DNA from: Acidithiobacillus sp. HP-2
GTDB lineage: Bacteria > Pseudomonadota > Gammaproteobacteria > Acidithiobacillales > Acidithiobacillaceae
Direction: 5' to 3'
Length of the DNA stretch: 64,000 bases
Assembly (NCBI RefSeq): GCF_015100155.1
Contig: NZ_JACKZA010000015.1
Span: 1-64,000 of the forward strand
A model generated the notes under the pieces. The model ran no database searches and had not been told where the DNA came from. It saw nothing but the letters and a program-made list of their open reading frames with translations. Every line of letters starts with the position of its first letter. Within the stretch, counting starts at the first letter, position 1. Position numbers and translations under genes: made by a program. Positions 1 through 9,312 of this stretch are shown piece by piece.

Positions 1-729
1 CTCCTGAAGGTACCTAAAATTACCGCCTATTTTTGGATAGCGAAACTCCTGACTACTGCCATGGGAGAGGCCACGTCAGATTTTCTCGTATTTCACACGA
101 ACCCCTATCTGGCTGTTATTGGTTGTGGTTTATTATTCCTGATTGCTCTCTGGCTGCAGATGCGTAGCAATCAATATAAAGCACACTATTACTGGTTTGC
201 TGTTATCATGGTAAGCATTTTCGGGACTCAAATAGCGGACGTTACCCATGTCGTACTGGGTGTCCCCTATGATATCTCGACATCCGTTTTTCTGATGGCA
301 TTGATCGGGATTCTGGGAATCTGGAAACTCAAAGAAAAGACGCTTTCCATTCACAGTGTGCATACACCCCAGCGCGAGGCTTTTTATTGGGCAACCATTG
401 TAGCCACCTTTGCGTTGGGCACCGCCGCTGGTGACATGACTGCATCGAGCCTGGATTTAGGCTACCTTGAATCGGGGATCTTGTTTGTCATAATGTTTGG
501 CATTCCCGTGATTGCATATTTCATGTTCGATCTTAATGAAATAGCTGCCTTCTGGATTGCCTATATTTTGACCAGACCATTGGGAGCCTCTTTCGCGGAT
601 TGGACAGACAAACCCATTCAGTTCGGTGGCCTTGGTCTGGGTACGGGTCCGGTGAGCATATCGCTAACACTGGTCATTCTGATGCTGCTCACCTACTTGA
701 TAATTTACAGAGTAGATGATCCCAACTGA
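1..729 (+). CDS. COG4705-like multipass membrane protein (5' end outside window)
   Basis: The reading frame is open from base 1, and the residues before the first ATG (position 61) read KVPKITAYFWIAKLLTTAMGEA. That resembles the start of a repeat in uncharacterised COG4705-type membrane proteins, so the true start lies upstream of the window. The protein is almost all hydrophobic helices (about seven visible) and ends with the motif RPLGASFADW. Two halves look related: GEATSDFL near the start and GDMTASSLDLGY near residue 120, each followed by similar helices, suggesting an internal duplication. Function is unknown. The call rests on remembered family resemblance only. It is the only plus-strand gene before the minus-strand efflux operon and shows no link to it. 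Confidence 0.6.
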   Translation, partial: LLKVPKITAYFWIAKLLTTAMGEATSDFLVFHTNPYLAVIGCGLLFLIALWLQMRSNQYKAHYYWFAVIMVSIFGTQIADVTHVVLGVPYDISTSVFLMALIGILGIWKLKEKTLSIHSVHTPQREAFYWATIVATFALGTAAGDMTASSLDLGYLESGILFVIMFGIPVIAYFMFDLNEIAAFWIAYILTRPLGASFADWTDKPIQFGGLGLGTGPVSISLTLVILMLLTYLIIYRVDDPN

Positions 730-899
730 AATTTAGGCAATTGGTCCATCTACAGATTCTCCATGATGGCGATAGAGCTGGGGTCCGACCGTAAGGTTCA
801 CTATCCGGGTGGCTCAGAAGATAAGGATGCGGACACCGGCAAAAAATTCACGCCTTTGCATCCAAACAGCCTGAAATATTGAGTCCGCATCCCTGCGTC

Positions 900-1457
900 T
901 CATGAGGACATCATTCCCCGCATCATCGCAGGCATACCTTCTTTGACAAAGCGCGTAATCTCACGCGCGTGGGCATGAATCACCTGGATCATTTCCGGAT
1001 CTGACGACGTTTCTGTCACCGCTACACCATCCTTAAGGTAGTCCAGTTTTCGCTGGTATAGCGTTGGATGAGCGAACATGACGGGAACGCTTCGACTGGC
1101 CGGATAGGGGAAAGGTTGGTCTTCCGCCAGGCGCTGATACATCTGGGTCACATGCGCCTGGAGTAAAGCAACCGTATGTGGCACGGCCGAAATCGTGACC
1201 GCGTGTATCCCATTAGGCAGAAAAGTCACTTTGCGATGCACCTCTGCATGCACCTGGAACAATTCCATCCCGGTACGCATGGGTCCACGATTCTCCGGTG
1301 ACATCATGGCACGCATGCCTTCGTGGTCAGGCGAATCACCCCCCATCATGTTTCCCATCATACTGCCCATACCCGAGGCACTAGCCCGGTCTGCCTGCAC
1401 ATAACCTGCCACAGCCAGTGCCGATAATATCGACTTCAACAACTGCCTTCTGTTCAT
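900..1457 (-). CDS. Tat-exported protein of unknown function, LPDGV-type repeat family
   Basis: The 185-residue product begins MNRRQLLKSILSALAVAGYVQA, a twin-arginine-type signal followed by a Met/Gly-rich linker (GMGSMMGNMMGG), and ends in another Met-rich stretch (MPAMMRGMMSS). The body holds two copies of a pattern: His-rich helix, then LPNG or LKDG, then a T-S-x-x-P segment, then an (A)HA/AHV helix. The same family and the same two-repeat layout occur at 30551-31030. It lies 22 bp downstream of the RND pump gene on the same strand, so it is probably the last gene of the efflux operon. The conserved His and terminal Met clusters would fit periplasmic metal or haem handling, but that is inference; no known family name is recognised. 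Confidence 0.7.
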   Translation of the reverse strand: MNRRQLLKSILSALAVAGYVQADRASASGMGSMMGNMMGGDSPDHEGMRAMMSPENRGPMRTGMELFQVHAEVHRKVTFLPNGIHAVTISAVPHTVALLQAHVTQMYQRLAEDQPFPYPASRSVPVMFAHPTLYQRKLDYLKDGVAVTETSSDPEMIQVIHAHAREITRFVKEGMPAMMRGMMSS

Positions 1458-1479
1458 GACATTTCTCCTTTTCTGAGTA

Positions 1480-4400
1480 TTACTGCGATCTTAAACGACG
1501 CCGTTGCCATAAGGCGTACAGCGCAGGGATAACGAGCAAGGCCAACAGCGTTGCGCTCAACATGCCGCCGATGATAGGTGCGGCAATCCGTTTCATCATA
1601 TCGGCGCCTGTGCCCTCGCTGAGCATGATGGGCAGCAGGCCCACAACGACCAGGGTAAACGTCATGGCCAGCGGGCGCAGGCGGAGCATACTCCCCTCCA
1701 TAATCGCCAGCTGCAGATCGTGCCAGTTTTGCAAGGCATCGCGGGCCCGCCGACGCTGCAGGGCCTGGTCCAGATAAAGGAGCATAACTACCCCAAATTC
1801 GACGGCCACACCGGCGAGAGCGATGAAGCCCACGACCACCGCTACCGAGAGCTTGTAATGAAGTACATAAACCAGCCAGAGGCCACCTACCAGAGAGAAT
1901 GGTAAAGTGACCAGGACAATAGCCACCTCGACCACATTACGAAAATTGAGATAGAGCAGTAAGGCAATCAGTAACAAAACCATCGGCACGACAATCTGCA
2001 AACGCTGATTGGCGCGATGCATACTCTGATATTCGCCGACCCAGTTTACGGTATATCCCGGTGGCAGATGGACCTGATGCGCGAGCATCCGTTTCGCCCT
2101 GGCCACATAAGTGCCAATACTCGTCCCCGGTTTCAGATCAATGGTGACCCAACTGTTCAGTTGGCTATCATCACTGGTGAGCATGGCTGGCCCATTGACC
2201 ATGTCTACCCGCGCCAACTGTGCGAGGGGAATCTGCGCACCATTGGGCGCTGTCACACGACTGTCCATCAGCGCTGAAAGTGATTGCCGACGATCGCGAG
2301 GATAGCGCAAATCCACCGGAAAACGTTGCACACCCTCTACGGCCGTAGTCAGAACTTTACCGCCGATAGCCGTTTCCACCAGCCGGTTCACGTCGGCCAC
2401 TGAAATGCCATAGCGGGCGGCAGCGGCCCGATCCGTATGGACGACGATATAACGTCCGCCGGTTACTCTGGCGGCATAGGCGGTCTGGGTACCGGACACT
2501 TTTTGGAGCGCTGCTTGGACTTTCTGCCCCAGAAGATTCAAGGTGGCCAAATTCTGTCCCGTAATCTTGAGGCCGAGAGGGGTTTGCAGTCCGGTCGTCA
2601 ACATGTCCACCCGCCCCTTGATGGGTTGTGTCCAGTTGTTACTCAGACCGGGAATCTGCAAGGCCTGATTCATCTGGTCACGCAGTTTGTTCATGCTGAT
2701 GTGGGCGGGCCAATGATCGGGCTGTTTAAGGGTGACCACGGTATCAAACATGGAAATGGGTGACTGATCGGTGGCGGTCTGCGCCCGTCCCGCTTCTCCA
2801 AAAACGGTTTTTACTTCTGGAAAGGTTTTGATAATGCGATCCGTCAACTGCAAAAGCGCCGCAGATTCACCGTAAGAAATGGCAGGATTCTGGGCAACGG
2901 GCATATACAGCAGCGTCCCTTCATCCAGGGGCGGCATGAGCTGGGTACCCAGTCTTTGCCAGGGATAAACGAGCGTCGCAGCCACCAGTACGGCCCCGAT
3001 AACGACCATCCAAGGGGCTTGCAATACGCCGTGTATGACAGGACGATACCACCTCGCCAACACCCGGTTTAAAGGATTCTTCCGTTCAACGGGAATCTTC
3101 CCCCGAATAAACCAGGCCATCAGGACGGGCACCAGGGTGATAGCGAGAATGGCGGCGGCGGCAATCGCAAAGGTTTTGGTAAAAGCGAGCGGCGCAAACA
3201 ATTTACCTTCCTGTCCACTCAGCGCAAAGATGGGCAGAAAGGAAACCGCGATAATCAGTAAGGAAAAAAACAGCGCGGGGCCAACTTCCATCGCCGCTAT
3301 CCCGGCAGTCTGCCAAGGATTGAGGGCTTCTCCTTTCTCCATATGTTTATGCATGTTCTCGATCATTACCACGGGCGCATCGACCATAATGCCAATCGCA
3401 ATGGCGATTCCCCCAAGAGACATGATATTCGCCGGTATATCGAGAGCATACATCACGATAAAGGCGCCAAGTATACCGATCGGCAATGCAATCAGGACCA
3501 CCAGCGCCGAACGGATCCGTAATAAAAACAGCAAAGTCACCAGCAGGACGGCCACACACTCTTCCAGCAGTTTGCCACTGAGCGTCTGAATGCTGCGTTG
3601 AATCAGGGGGCGCTGGCTGTAAGTGGTCACTACCTTCACTCCAGCCGGCAGCGAGGCCTGCAAGCTTTTAAGTTTTTGTTGAATCTTTTGTATCAGGGCA
3701 TTGGCGTTTCCCCCCTGATTCATCATGACAATGCCACCGACCACTTGACCCTGACCATTCAGTTCGGCAATACCACTGGGTAGAACCGGGCCTAATTGTA
3801 CCCGTGCCACTTGCTGCAGCGTCACGGGCACGCCGTCGCGCACACCAAGCGGGGTCTGTTGTAAATCTTTCAATGAGTGAATGTAGCCGGAGGTGCGCAC
3901 TATGTAGCGCGACTCTCCCATGTCCACGACGGAACCACTGGTTTCGCCATTGGCCGCACGAATAGCCGCTTCGACCTGTGGCAGGGTGAGGTTGTAGGCC
4001 AGCAGACGATTAGGGAAGACAACCACCTGATACTCCTGCTCCATCCCGCCCACCGTCGCGACCTGGGCCACACCGGGAATACCTTGCAAGGCAAATTTCA
4101 GAAACCAGTTTTGCAAGGTAGTAAGTTGTGCAAGGTTCAGTGAACCACCGGTATCTGTGAGGGCATATTCATAAATCCAATCCACCCCCGAGCTATTCGG
4201 CCCCAGAGCCGGGGTTACCCCGGCTGGTAACTGACCCTGGGCCTGGTTGAGATATTGCAGGACCAGATTCCGTGCCTGATAAATCGGGGTACCCCCTTTG
4301 AACAGCACGTAAACATAGGAATCCCCGAACATGGAATAGCCACGTACGGCTTTGGCACCGGGTACTTCCTGCAAAGTCGTTTCGAGGGGATAGGTGATTT

Positions 4401-4590
4401 GATCCTGAATGATTTGTGGAGCCTGTCCCGGATAAGAGGTTTTGACAATGACCTGGGTCGGCGAAATATCAGGAAGCGCTTCCAGTGGAATGCTCAGGAT
4501 GGAGAGGACGCCTGCAACGATCACGACCAAGCTGGCAATGACCACCAACAATGGGTTGTTGAGACACCAACGCATCACGGCCTTAATCAT
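1480..4590 (-). CDS. cusA: CusA/CzcA-type heavy-metal RND efflux pump
   Basis: At 1036 residues this is the usual length for the inner-membrane proton-driven pump of a tripartite heavy-metal exporter. The first membrane helix (MIKAVMRWCLNNPLLVVIASLVV) and the central GIAIAIGIMVDAPVVMIEN helix with its charged proton-relay Asp are typical of the heavy-metal branch of RND pumps. Met residues at ISMFDTVV and VDMLTTG fall in the porter segments where the Cu/Ag pump CusA has substrate-binding methionines, which favours monovalent Cu/Ag over Zn/Co/Cd. The start overlaps the end of the adaptor gene by 8 bp, indicating translational coupling. The exact metal cannot be settled from sequence alone. Confidence 0.92.
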   Translation of the reverse strand: MIKAVMRWCLNNPLLVVIASLVVIVAGVLSILSIPLEALPDISPTQVIVKTSYPGQAPQIIQDQITYPLETTLQEVPGAKAVRGYSMFGDSYVYVLFKGGTPIYQARNLVLQYLNQAQGQLPAGVTPALGPNSSGVDWIYEYALTDTGGSLNLAQLTTLQNWFLKFALQGIPGVAQVATVGGMEQEYQVVVFPNRLLAYNLTLPQVEAAIRAANGETSGSVVDMGESRYIVRTSGYIHSLKDLQQTPLGVRDGVPVTLQQVARVQLGPVLPSGIAELNGQGQVVGGIVMMNQGGNANALIQKIQQKLKSLQASLPAGVKVVTTYSQRPLIQRSIQTLSGKLLEECVAVLLVTLLFLLRIRSALVVLIALPIGILGAFIVMYALDIPANIMSLGGIAIAIGIMVDAPVVMIENMHKHMEKGEALNPWQTAGIAAMEVGPALFFSLLIIAVSFLPIFALSGQEGKLFAPLAFTKTFAIAAAAILAITLVPVLMAWFIRGKIPVERKNPLNRVLARWYRPVIHGVLQAPWMVVIGAVLVAATLVYPWQRLGTQLMPPLDEGTLLYMPVAQNPAISYGESAALLQLTDRIIKTFPEVKTVFGEAGRAQTATDQSPISMFDTVVTLKQPDHWPAHISMNKLRDQMNQALQIPGLSNNWTQPIKGRVDMLTTGLQTPLGLKITGQNLATLNLLGQKVQAALQKVSGTQTAYAARVTGGRYIVVHTDRAAAARYGISVADVNRLVETAIGGKVLTTAVEGVQRFPVDLRYPRDRRQSLSALMDSRVTAPNGAQIPLAQLARVDMVNGPAMLTSDDSQLNSWVTIDLKPGTSIGTYVARAKRMLAHQVHLPPGYTVNWVGEYQSMHRANQRLQIVVPMVLLLIALLLYLNFRNVVEVAIVLVTLPFSLVGGLWLVYVLHYKLSVAVVVGFIALAGVAVEFGVVMLLYLDQALQRRRARDALQNWHDLQLAIMEGSMLRLRPLAMTFTLVVVGLLPIMLSEGTGADMMKRIAAPIIGGMLSATLLALLVIPALYALWQRRRLRSQ

Positions 4591-5962
4591 GGCTTTTGCC
4601 TCCCATATTCATGTTGGCCATGGACGCTGGAGTAGATTTTTTGGGTTTTTTCGATACAGGCGTTGACCGGTTCTGTGCCACAACGGGCGACGCAGAATCC
4701 ACTCGGGCAGTATTAGCGCCCAACATGCGCGCCCGTACGGATTGGAATTGAGATTCGGAATAGAGCAGGAACTGCGCACTTTCCACAACCCGATCGCCTG
4801 GCCGGAGGCCCTTTGGGATAGCTACCCATCCCCGGTACGCTGGCCCTAAGCGGACTTGTACCGGTAGGAAATGCCCATGACCCTCGCCGAGCATCACGAA
4901 ATCGCCCTGAGAGCTATGCAGTACGGCGCTGCTTGGTACGGCCAGCGACTTCTCAGGGCGGGCTAGAATAGTGGCATCCGCGTAGGTGCCGGGGCGGAGT
5001 TTCCCCTCCGGATTGGGAACGCTCAGGCGTGCTGTAACCGTCCGGTTTTGGGCATTCAGCGTCGGATACAGGAAGCTCAAAGACCCTTTCCAGCGCACCT
5101 CCGGGTAAGCAGGTAAATGCAGGCGGGCAGAGTCACCCGTCTGTATCCAGGGTAACTGATAGGTGTAGAGCGCCACGTTCACCCAAACCCGGTCGAGATT
5201 GGCAATTTGATAAAGTTCGGTCTGCGGTGCGATATAGCTGCCCTGATGCACGTTGAGCGTCTCGATGACGCCAGAAGCCGGCGCCCTTAATGCGACATCC
5301 CGCTCAGCATGACCGTGCAGGGCGAGTGCAGTAATCTCGTTTCTGGACATCCCGAGTAATTGCAATTTCGTCTGAGCAGCCGCCAGCAGGGCGGGATCTG
5401 CCGTTCGTCCCTGTTGGCGCCGCGCAATGAGATACTCCTGCTGGGCACTGTATAATGCCGGAGAATAAATCTCGGCAAGCACCTGGCCGCGTTGCACCGT
5501 GTCCCCCACAGCCCTGACACGCAACTGTTCCACCCAACCAGAGAAGCGCGGGTTCACTGAATATACCCTGTTTTCGTCCACAGCCACGGTTCCTACGGTG
5601 TGAATGACGTGACCCATCTGCCGTTCCTGAACCTGTACAAGACGGACCCCCAGGTTTTGCGCCATCTGTGAATTGATATGCAATCCCGAGGGCTTTTGTG
5701 CATTGGTACCGGGAGCGTAGACCGGGATATAGGCCATGCCCATGTTGTCTTTCATCGGGTGATTCGAATGAATCTTGGGATTCATGGGGGAAGCCCAATA
5801 GAGAATATGGCGCTGGTCGCTGCTGTTGTTCAGGGAAGGCCGTTGGCTTTTGGTGAGATTCGGCACGGCACTGGGCGTTCGTAACCACCAAGCCCCGCCG
5901 GCACCCAACGCTACACCCAGCGCAAGGAGACCCACAGGGAGGGTCCATTGACGGAATTTCAT
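4583..5962 (-). CDS. cusB: CusB-type periplasmic adaptor of the metal efflux system
   Basis: This 459-residue membrane-fusion protein links the RND pump to the outer-membrane channel. It has an N-terminal membrane anchor (LPVGLLALGVALGAGGAWWL), then a heavy-metal-binding-like segment (YWASPMNPKIHSNHPMKDNMGMAYIPVY) in which the Cys residues usual for that domain are absent but Met/His are kept. The lipoyl/barrel-sandwich and beta-barrel regions follow (RAPASGVIETLNVHQGSYI). The C-terminus ends MANMNMGGKSHD, a short Met/His tail that could bind Cu(I). It overlaps the channel gene by 4 bp and the pump gene by 8 bp, so all three are probably made as a unit. Confidence 0.92.
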   Translation of the reverse strand: MKFRQWTLPVGLLALGVALGAGGAWWLRTPSAVPNLTKSQRPSLNNSSDQRHILYWASPMNPKIHSNHPMKDNMGMAYIPVYAPGTNAQKPSGLHINSQMAQNLGVRLVQVQERQMGHVIHTVGTVAVDENRVYSVNPRFSGWVEQLRVRAVGDTVQRGQVLAEIYSPALYSAQQEYLIARRQQGRTADPALLAAAQTKLQLLGMSRNEITALALHGHAERDVALRAPASGVIETLNVHQGSYIAPQTELYQIANLDRVWVNVALYTYQLPWIQTGDSARLHLPAYPEVRWKGSLSFLYPTLNAQNRTVTARLSVPNPEGKLRPGTYADATILARPEKSLAVPSSAVLHSSQGDFVMLGEGHGHFLPVQVRLGPAYRGWVAIPKGLRPGDRVVESAQFLLYSESQFQSVRARMLGANTARVDSASPVVAQNRSTPVSKKPKKSTPASMANMNMGGKSHD

Positions 5963-7248
5963 GACGTTGTCCTCCCTTGCGTGGTGAGGAAATCGAGCTC
6001 CGCGACACTGAGAGCGAGATCACGGCGATACTGCAGACGGGTCAGCGCATAGCGCAATACCGCATTTTGCGCGTGCAACACCGCATCCATGTGGGCCTGT
6101 CCCGAGGTATAAGCAGCGAGTGTCGCAGAAAATGCCTGCTGTGCCTTGGGTACTAGACGCTCATCGGTCCGTGTCCATTCTTTTTTCAGCGCAGTATAAC
6201 GGGCGAATGTGCTGCGCAGCTGCTGGATCAGCGCTAAATGCTGGTCGTCAAAACGATATTGGGCCTGCAGCGCCCGCGCTCGGGCGGCGTCCACATTCTG
6301 ATCCTGACGGTCTTCCGGAAAGATGGGCAGGCTCAGGTTGACGCCTACAGACAACCAGTTCGGACTGCCCGGATAGAAATCCTGACCATAGGCAGCACTG
6401 ACGGTAACATTGGGCCAATAGCTCCGTTGAGCGACTTGTACCCCGATTTGCGCAGCGCGCGATTGCGCCTGTGCAGAGCGCAAGAGAGGCTGCCCCAAAA
6501 GACGGGTTTCTGCGGTACGCAAGGTTTTGGGCGACGGGAGATGCGGCCATCGGTTTTGTATGGAAGGTGGCTGCGATAGATTCAGGATCTGGGCAATTTG
6601 TGCAAGATAGCGCGTTCGTTCGGCTTGTAATTTGCTGATGTCATTCGCAAGATCGTCTCGTGCCAGTTGGGCCCTGAGTACATTGGCCTCCGATCCCCGT
6701 GCGGATCGGTAGAGCGCCAGTGCAGCCTGCACGCTCTCGGCTTGCAACTGTTCCTGATGCCGGACCGTCATTATGGCTTTGTCGGTATAGAGCGCTTGCA
6801 GCCAGGCGCGGCGTAACAACAACACTAATTCGGCGGACTGGCCTTGCAGGGTATCCGTAGCTGCTGCAGCTTCCACGCGTGTTTGTCGACCTTCCAGCCC
6901 CAGTTTACCGAAGGAGGGAAAAGTCTGACTCAGCCCCACACTCAGCATACTCATCTGCTGCTGGTTCATGGAGAAACTGTTGAGGGGTAAATCTTCAGCA
7001 CCCAGAGACAAATGCGGATCAGGCAACTGTGCTACGGATACGGCCTGATGTTTTAATTCTACAATTTTCTGGGTCAGCGCGCCGAGCCCCGGGTTTTGAC
7101 GCAAGGCAATGGCTTGCGCGTTCTGCAAACTTAACGGCTCAGCGCATGCTGCGGCCGTTGAAAAGCACAGTAACATCCCGGCCAAGAGCCGTATGCTGTT
7201 CTTGGCTGATAATCGTTCCAATAGATTGGCATCCATGAAAATCTCCAT
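5959..7248 (-). CDS. cusC: TolC/CusC-family outer-membrane efflux channel
   Basis: The product (429 residues) starts with a signal sequence containing LLAGMLLCFSTAAACAEP, with a Cys near the cleavage region, followed by two repeats of the alpha-helical outer-membrane efflux domain, recognisable from QNAQAIALRQNPGLGAL and the later LRSAQAQSRAAQIGVQVAQ helices. It would form the exit duct for the metal pump encoded next to it. A short ATGA overlap joins it to the adaptor gene. The gene order channel-adaptor-pump is typical of Cus/Czc operons. Whether the Cys is lipidated cannot be decided: the residues before it (AAA) do not make a good lipobox. Confidence 0.88.
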   Translation of the reverse strand: MEIFMDANLLERLSAKNSIRLLAGMLLCFSTAAACAEPLSLQNAQAIALRQNPGLGALTQKIVELKHQAVSVAQLPDPHLSLGAEDLPLNSFSMNQQQMSMLSVGLSQTFPSFGKLGLEGRQTRVEAAAATDTLQGQSAELVLLLRRAWLQALYTDKAIMTVRHQEQLQAESVQAALALYRSARGSEANVLRAQLARDDLANDISKLQAERTRYLAQIAQILNLSQPPSIQNRWPHLPSPKTLRTAETRLLGQPLLRSAQAQSRAAQIGVQVAQRSYWPNVTVSAAYGQDFYPGSPNWLSVGVNLSLPIFPEDRQDQNVDAARARALQAQYRFDDQHLALIQQLRSTFARYTALKKEWTRTDERLVPKAQQAFSATLAAYTSGQAHMDAVLHAQNAVLRYALTRLQYRRDLALSVAELDFLTTQGRTTS

Positions 7249-7305
7249 AGCAAATCAATGACATTTCTCCTTTGAGAAAAGGAGTGCCCACTTGCTGAGG
7301 AGAAC

Positions 7306-7728
7306 TTAAATGGTCAATCGTACGTGAAGCAGCGGAGGTGGATGGTAAGAGGGTTCAGGGGAAAAAAGACCGGGACGATCCTTCGCAACGAACTGAGAGT
7401 GGGTCCATGTCACGGATCCAATCCACACGGGAGTCGGGACAGAGATTCCAGAAAAGCGCAATCCGCCAGGCGCATGCGTCTGTGCACAGATGGCCATACA
7501 CTGACTACTCATTGCTTCGGAATGGGGATCCATCATCCGCATGTCCATGCCGGGGTTATCCCGGCAACAGGGCATGTTCGCCATGGACATTCCCATCATG
7601 GACATCCCGTGCATTTCAACACAGGATATGCCCTGTGGCATCGCCACCGCAGCATTGCTCATCCAGGTTCCAATAAGGAACAAGGACAACATTGCCAGCG
7701 AACGAAAGTAGCGGCGAAGCTTTAACAT
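7306..7728 (-). CDS. Met/Cys/His-rich small secreted protein at the head of the efflux operon
   Basis: Starting at the ATG at 7728 gives about 140 residues; an in-frame TTG 21 bp upstream (7749) is possible but has no better ribosome site. A signal peptide (LRRYFRSLAMLSLFLIGTWMSNAAVA) is followed by a dense metal-ligand region: CVEMHGMSMMGMSMANMPCC, then MDMRMMDPHSEAMSSQCMAIC. The rest has no recognisable fold and ends with SYHPPPLLHVRLTI. Position as the first gene before cusC and the ligand richness point to a periplasmic Cu/Ag-binding protein or sensor, analogous in role to CusF but not homologous by eye. It resembles the short Cys/Met proteins found at metal-resistance loci; function is inferred. 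Confidence 0.68.
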   Translation of the reverse strand: MLKLRRYFRSLAMLSLFLIGTWMSNAAVAMPQGISCVEMHGMSMMGMSMANMPCCRDNPGMDMRMMDPHSEAMSSQCMAICAQTHAPGGLRFSGISVPTPVWIGSVTWTHSQFVAKDRPGLFSPEPSYHPPPLLHVRLTI

Positions 7729-7891
7729 AATTCGACCATGAGATCCCAATTAGATAAACGATGACAACCTTTGAGAAAAAATGCAAATGATGAGGTTGCT
7801 GTTATTCTTCATTTTTGAAATGGTTGTACCTGATTAAGAACCACCTCAATCAAGGAGCGGTGTACAGCCTTCATCAACCATTTAGAACCCA

Positions 7892-8608
7892 TCAATGCAT
7901 ACCGCTGGCAATTTTTCGTAGCGACGCGCGCTGAACCATAATGCGCTGACCGGATTCACGCAGATATCCGTGTCTCTTGAAATCCGCCAGGACTCTCGAA
8001 ACGTGCGCAGAAGAAAGCCCGAGATAACCGGCAATCTCTTTACGCGCCATCGGGAAAGGGACCCAGGCGCCATCGGGGAACACTCCGCACCAGTGGTATA
8101 AAAATGCCGCCAGGCAGGCATCGGCCTTCCCTGCTCCCACTTCCACAATATGGAATTCAGACTCTTCCAGGGCTCTCTGCCAGCGCTCCAGCAATGCGCC
8201 TCGCACATGAGGGAGGTCTTCTGACAAACGGTTTAATTCCGATATATCCAGCAAACATAAATCAGCGGCATCTAATGTTGTGGCGGTATGCGGGTATCGG
8301 GGATGTGCATGATTCAAGCCCTCAAATCCCAACAGATCGCCATGACGCAATAGCCGAACAATTTTTTCCACCCCATGAAGCGGTGATTCCAGACTGAGTT
8401 TGATGACACCAGACCGCAAGGTAAACGCATGGCGGGCGCTTTCGCCCTGATGGTAAAGCACTTCCCCAGCAGGCAGATGAATATCCTGTACGGTCATCCC
8501 CAGATTGTCTAATTCTTGCACAGTGAGCCCTGCAAAAATGCTCAACTGGCGCATGGGACAAAGCTGACAATCTGACTGGCCCGTCAGATTCCATGACGCT
8601 GAATGCAT
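7892..8608 (-). CDS. FNR/CRP-family transcription regulator (copy 1, in cyd operon)
   Basis: A 238-residue CRP/FNR regulator with an N-terminal Cys pair (C14, C17), a cyclic-nucleotide-binding-like beta barrel and a C-terminal helix-turn-helix (IAGYLGLSSAHVSRVLADF). Aligned by eye to E. coli Fnr, C14, C17 and C118 match cluster ligands C20, C23 and C122, while the C29 position is Ser23. In the recognition helix the DNA-contacting Glu of Fnr is Ala201, with Ser204 and Arg205 kept. It sits at the 3' end of the cydA-cydB-small genes series, 12 bp after the preceding gene, so it probably controls its own operon in response to oxygen or redox state. A close paralogue lies at 31198-31905. Confidence 0.85.
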   Translation of the reverse strand: MHSASWNLTGQSDCQLCPMRQLSIFAGLTVQELDNLGMTVQDIHLPAGEVLYHQGESARHAFTLRSGVIKLSLESPLHGVEKIVRLLRHGDLLGFEGLNHAHPRYPHTATTLDAADLCLLDISELNRLSEDLPHVRGALLERWQRALEESEFHIVEVGAGKADACLAAFLYHWCGVFPDGAWVPFPMARKEIAGYLGLSSAHVSRVLADFKRHGYLRESGQRIMVQRASLRKIASGMH

Positions 8609-8620
8609 GAGATACTCCTG

Positions 8621-8908
8621 TTAGGCGATGCTGTCGGCATCCTCCAATTCCCAGAGCGGGATCTGGTTATCAGAGGCATCAGTTACCCAACGTCGCGCAT
8701 AAATGCTGCGTTGGGCAACCAGATCATTCAGAATACTCTGAATACGCTTCATCGTCAGGTGCAGGGTACAAGCCATCTCTATGCTGGTCATCGGCCCGCC
8801 ACGCAGGCAGTTCAGAATACGATTCGTGTCTTGCATTATGAGGATATCTCCCGATGTCGTGTCAGGTTGTGCGCCATCCTGTATGCGCTGGTATGAAAGT
8901 CCCTCCAT
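8621..8908 (-). CDS. Small winged-helix-like protein in cyd operon
   Basis: This 95-residue product contains a region that reads like a short winged helix-turn-helix: ILNCLRGGPMTSIEMACTLHLTMKRIQSILNDLVAQRSIYARRW. The start is uncertain; an internal ATG at 8836 (MQDTNRIL) is preceded by a GGGAG about 11 bases upstream and would remove the poorly conserved first 24 residues. It lies between a 105-residue unknown gene and the FNR-like gene with 5- and 12-bp gaps, so it is very likely co-transcribed with cydAB. It may be a DNA-binding accessory regulator, but no named family is recognised. Confidence 0.6.
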   Translation of the reverse strand: MEGLSYQRIQDGAQPDTTSGDILIMQDTNRILNCLRGGPMTSIEMACTLHLTMKRIQSILNDLVAQRSIYARRWVTDASDNQIPLWELEDADSIA

Positions 8909-8913
8909 GGCAT

Positions 8914-9231
8914 TCAGCTCGTGTACAGCACGGGATAAGCTGCCCGGTTTGCCTTTTTATGCAGCAGATTTTGCCGAAAAATGTGAAAGAAGCGCTGATA
9001 ACGCGATAATTCCTGCTCCATCAGCAAGCTATGATCGGACACCTTTTTTTGCGACTGGTTATCCAACACCTGCTCTTCATTCAGGGTGCTGAGTTCTGCG
9101 CGTAGCGCATACCATTGTTCATTGACCAGATCGTGGCGTGTTTCCAGTACATCGAGAATATCCAGAATGGCACGGGCATCCAGCTGCGCTTCGGGTTCGC
9201 CCTGAACCGTTAAAGAAGATCTGATTTTCAT
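8914..9231 (-). CDS. Small helical protein of unknown function in cyd operon
   Basis: The 105-residue product is mostly charged and helical (DARAILDILDVLETRHDLVNEQWYALRAELSTLNEEQVL), with a predicted coiled-coil character and no signal or membrane segment. It follows cydB by 81 bp and precedes the winged-helix gene by 5 bp on the same strand. No family is recognised. Its placement between the oxidase genes and two DNA-binding proteins suggests a role in regulation or assembly of the oxidase, which is inference only. Confidence 0.6.
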   Translation of the reverse strand: MKIRSSLTVQGEPEAQLDARAILDILDVLETRHDLVNEQWYALRAELSTLNEEQVLDNQSQKKVSDHSLLMEQELSRYQRFFHIFRQNLLHKKANRAAYPVLYTS

Positions 9232-9312
9232 AAATCACTCCATGAATAGTTTCCGTCTGTTACACAGGAACTGGGGAAAGGACAGCGAAAAGCCTGCCCT
9301 TCCCTTCCGGTT

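Noticed and set aside
826-891. Inverted repeat GATGCGGAC/GTCCGCATC
   Set aside because: Arms are 48 bp apart, with no T-run or promoter; could be a weak bidirectional feature but not supported.
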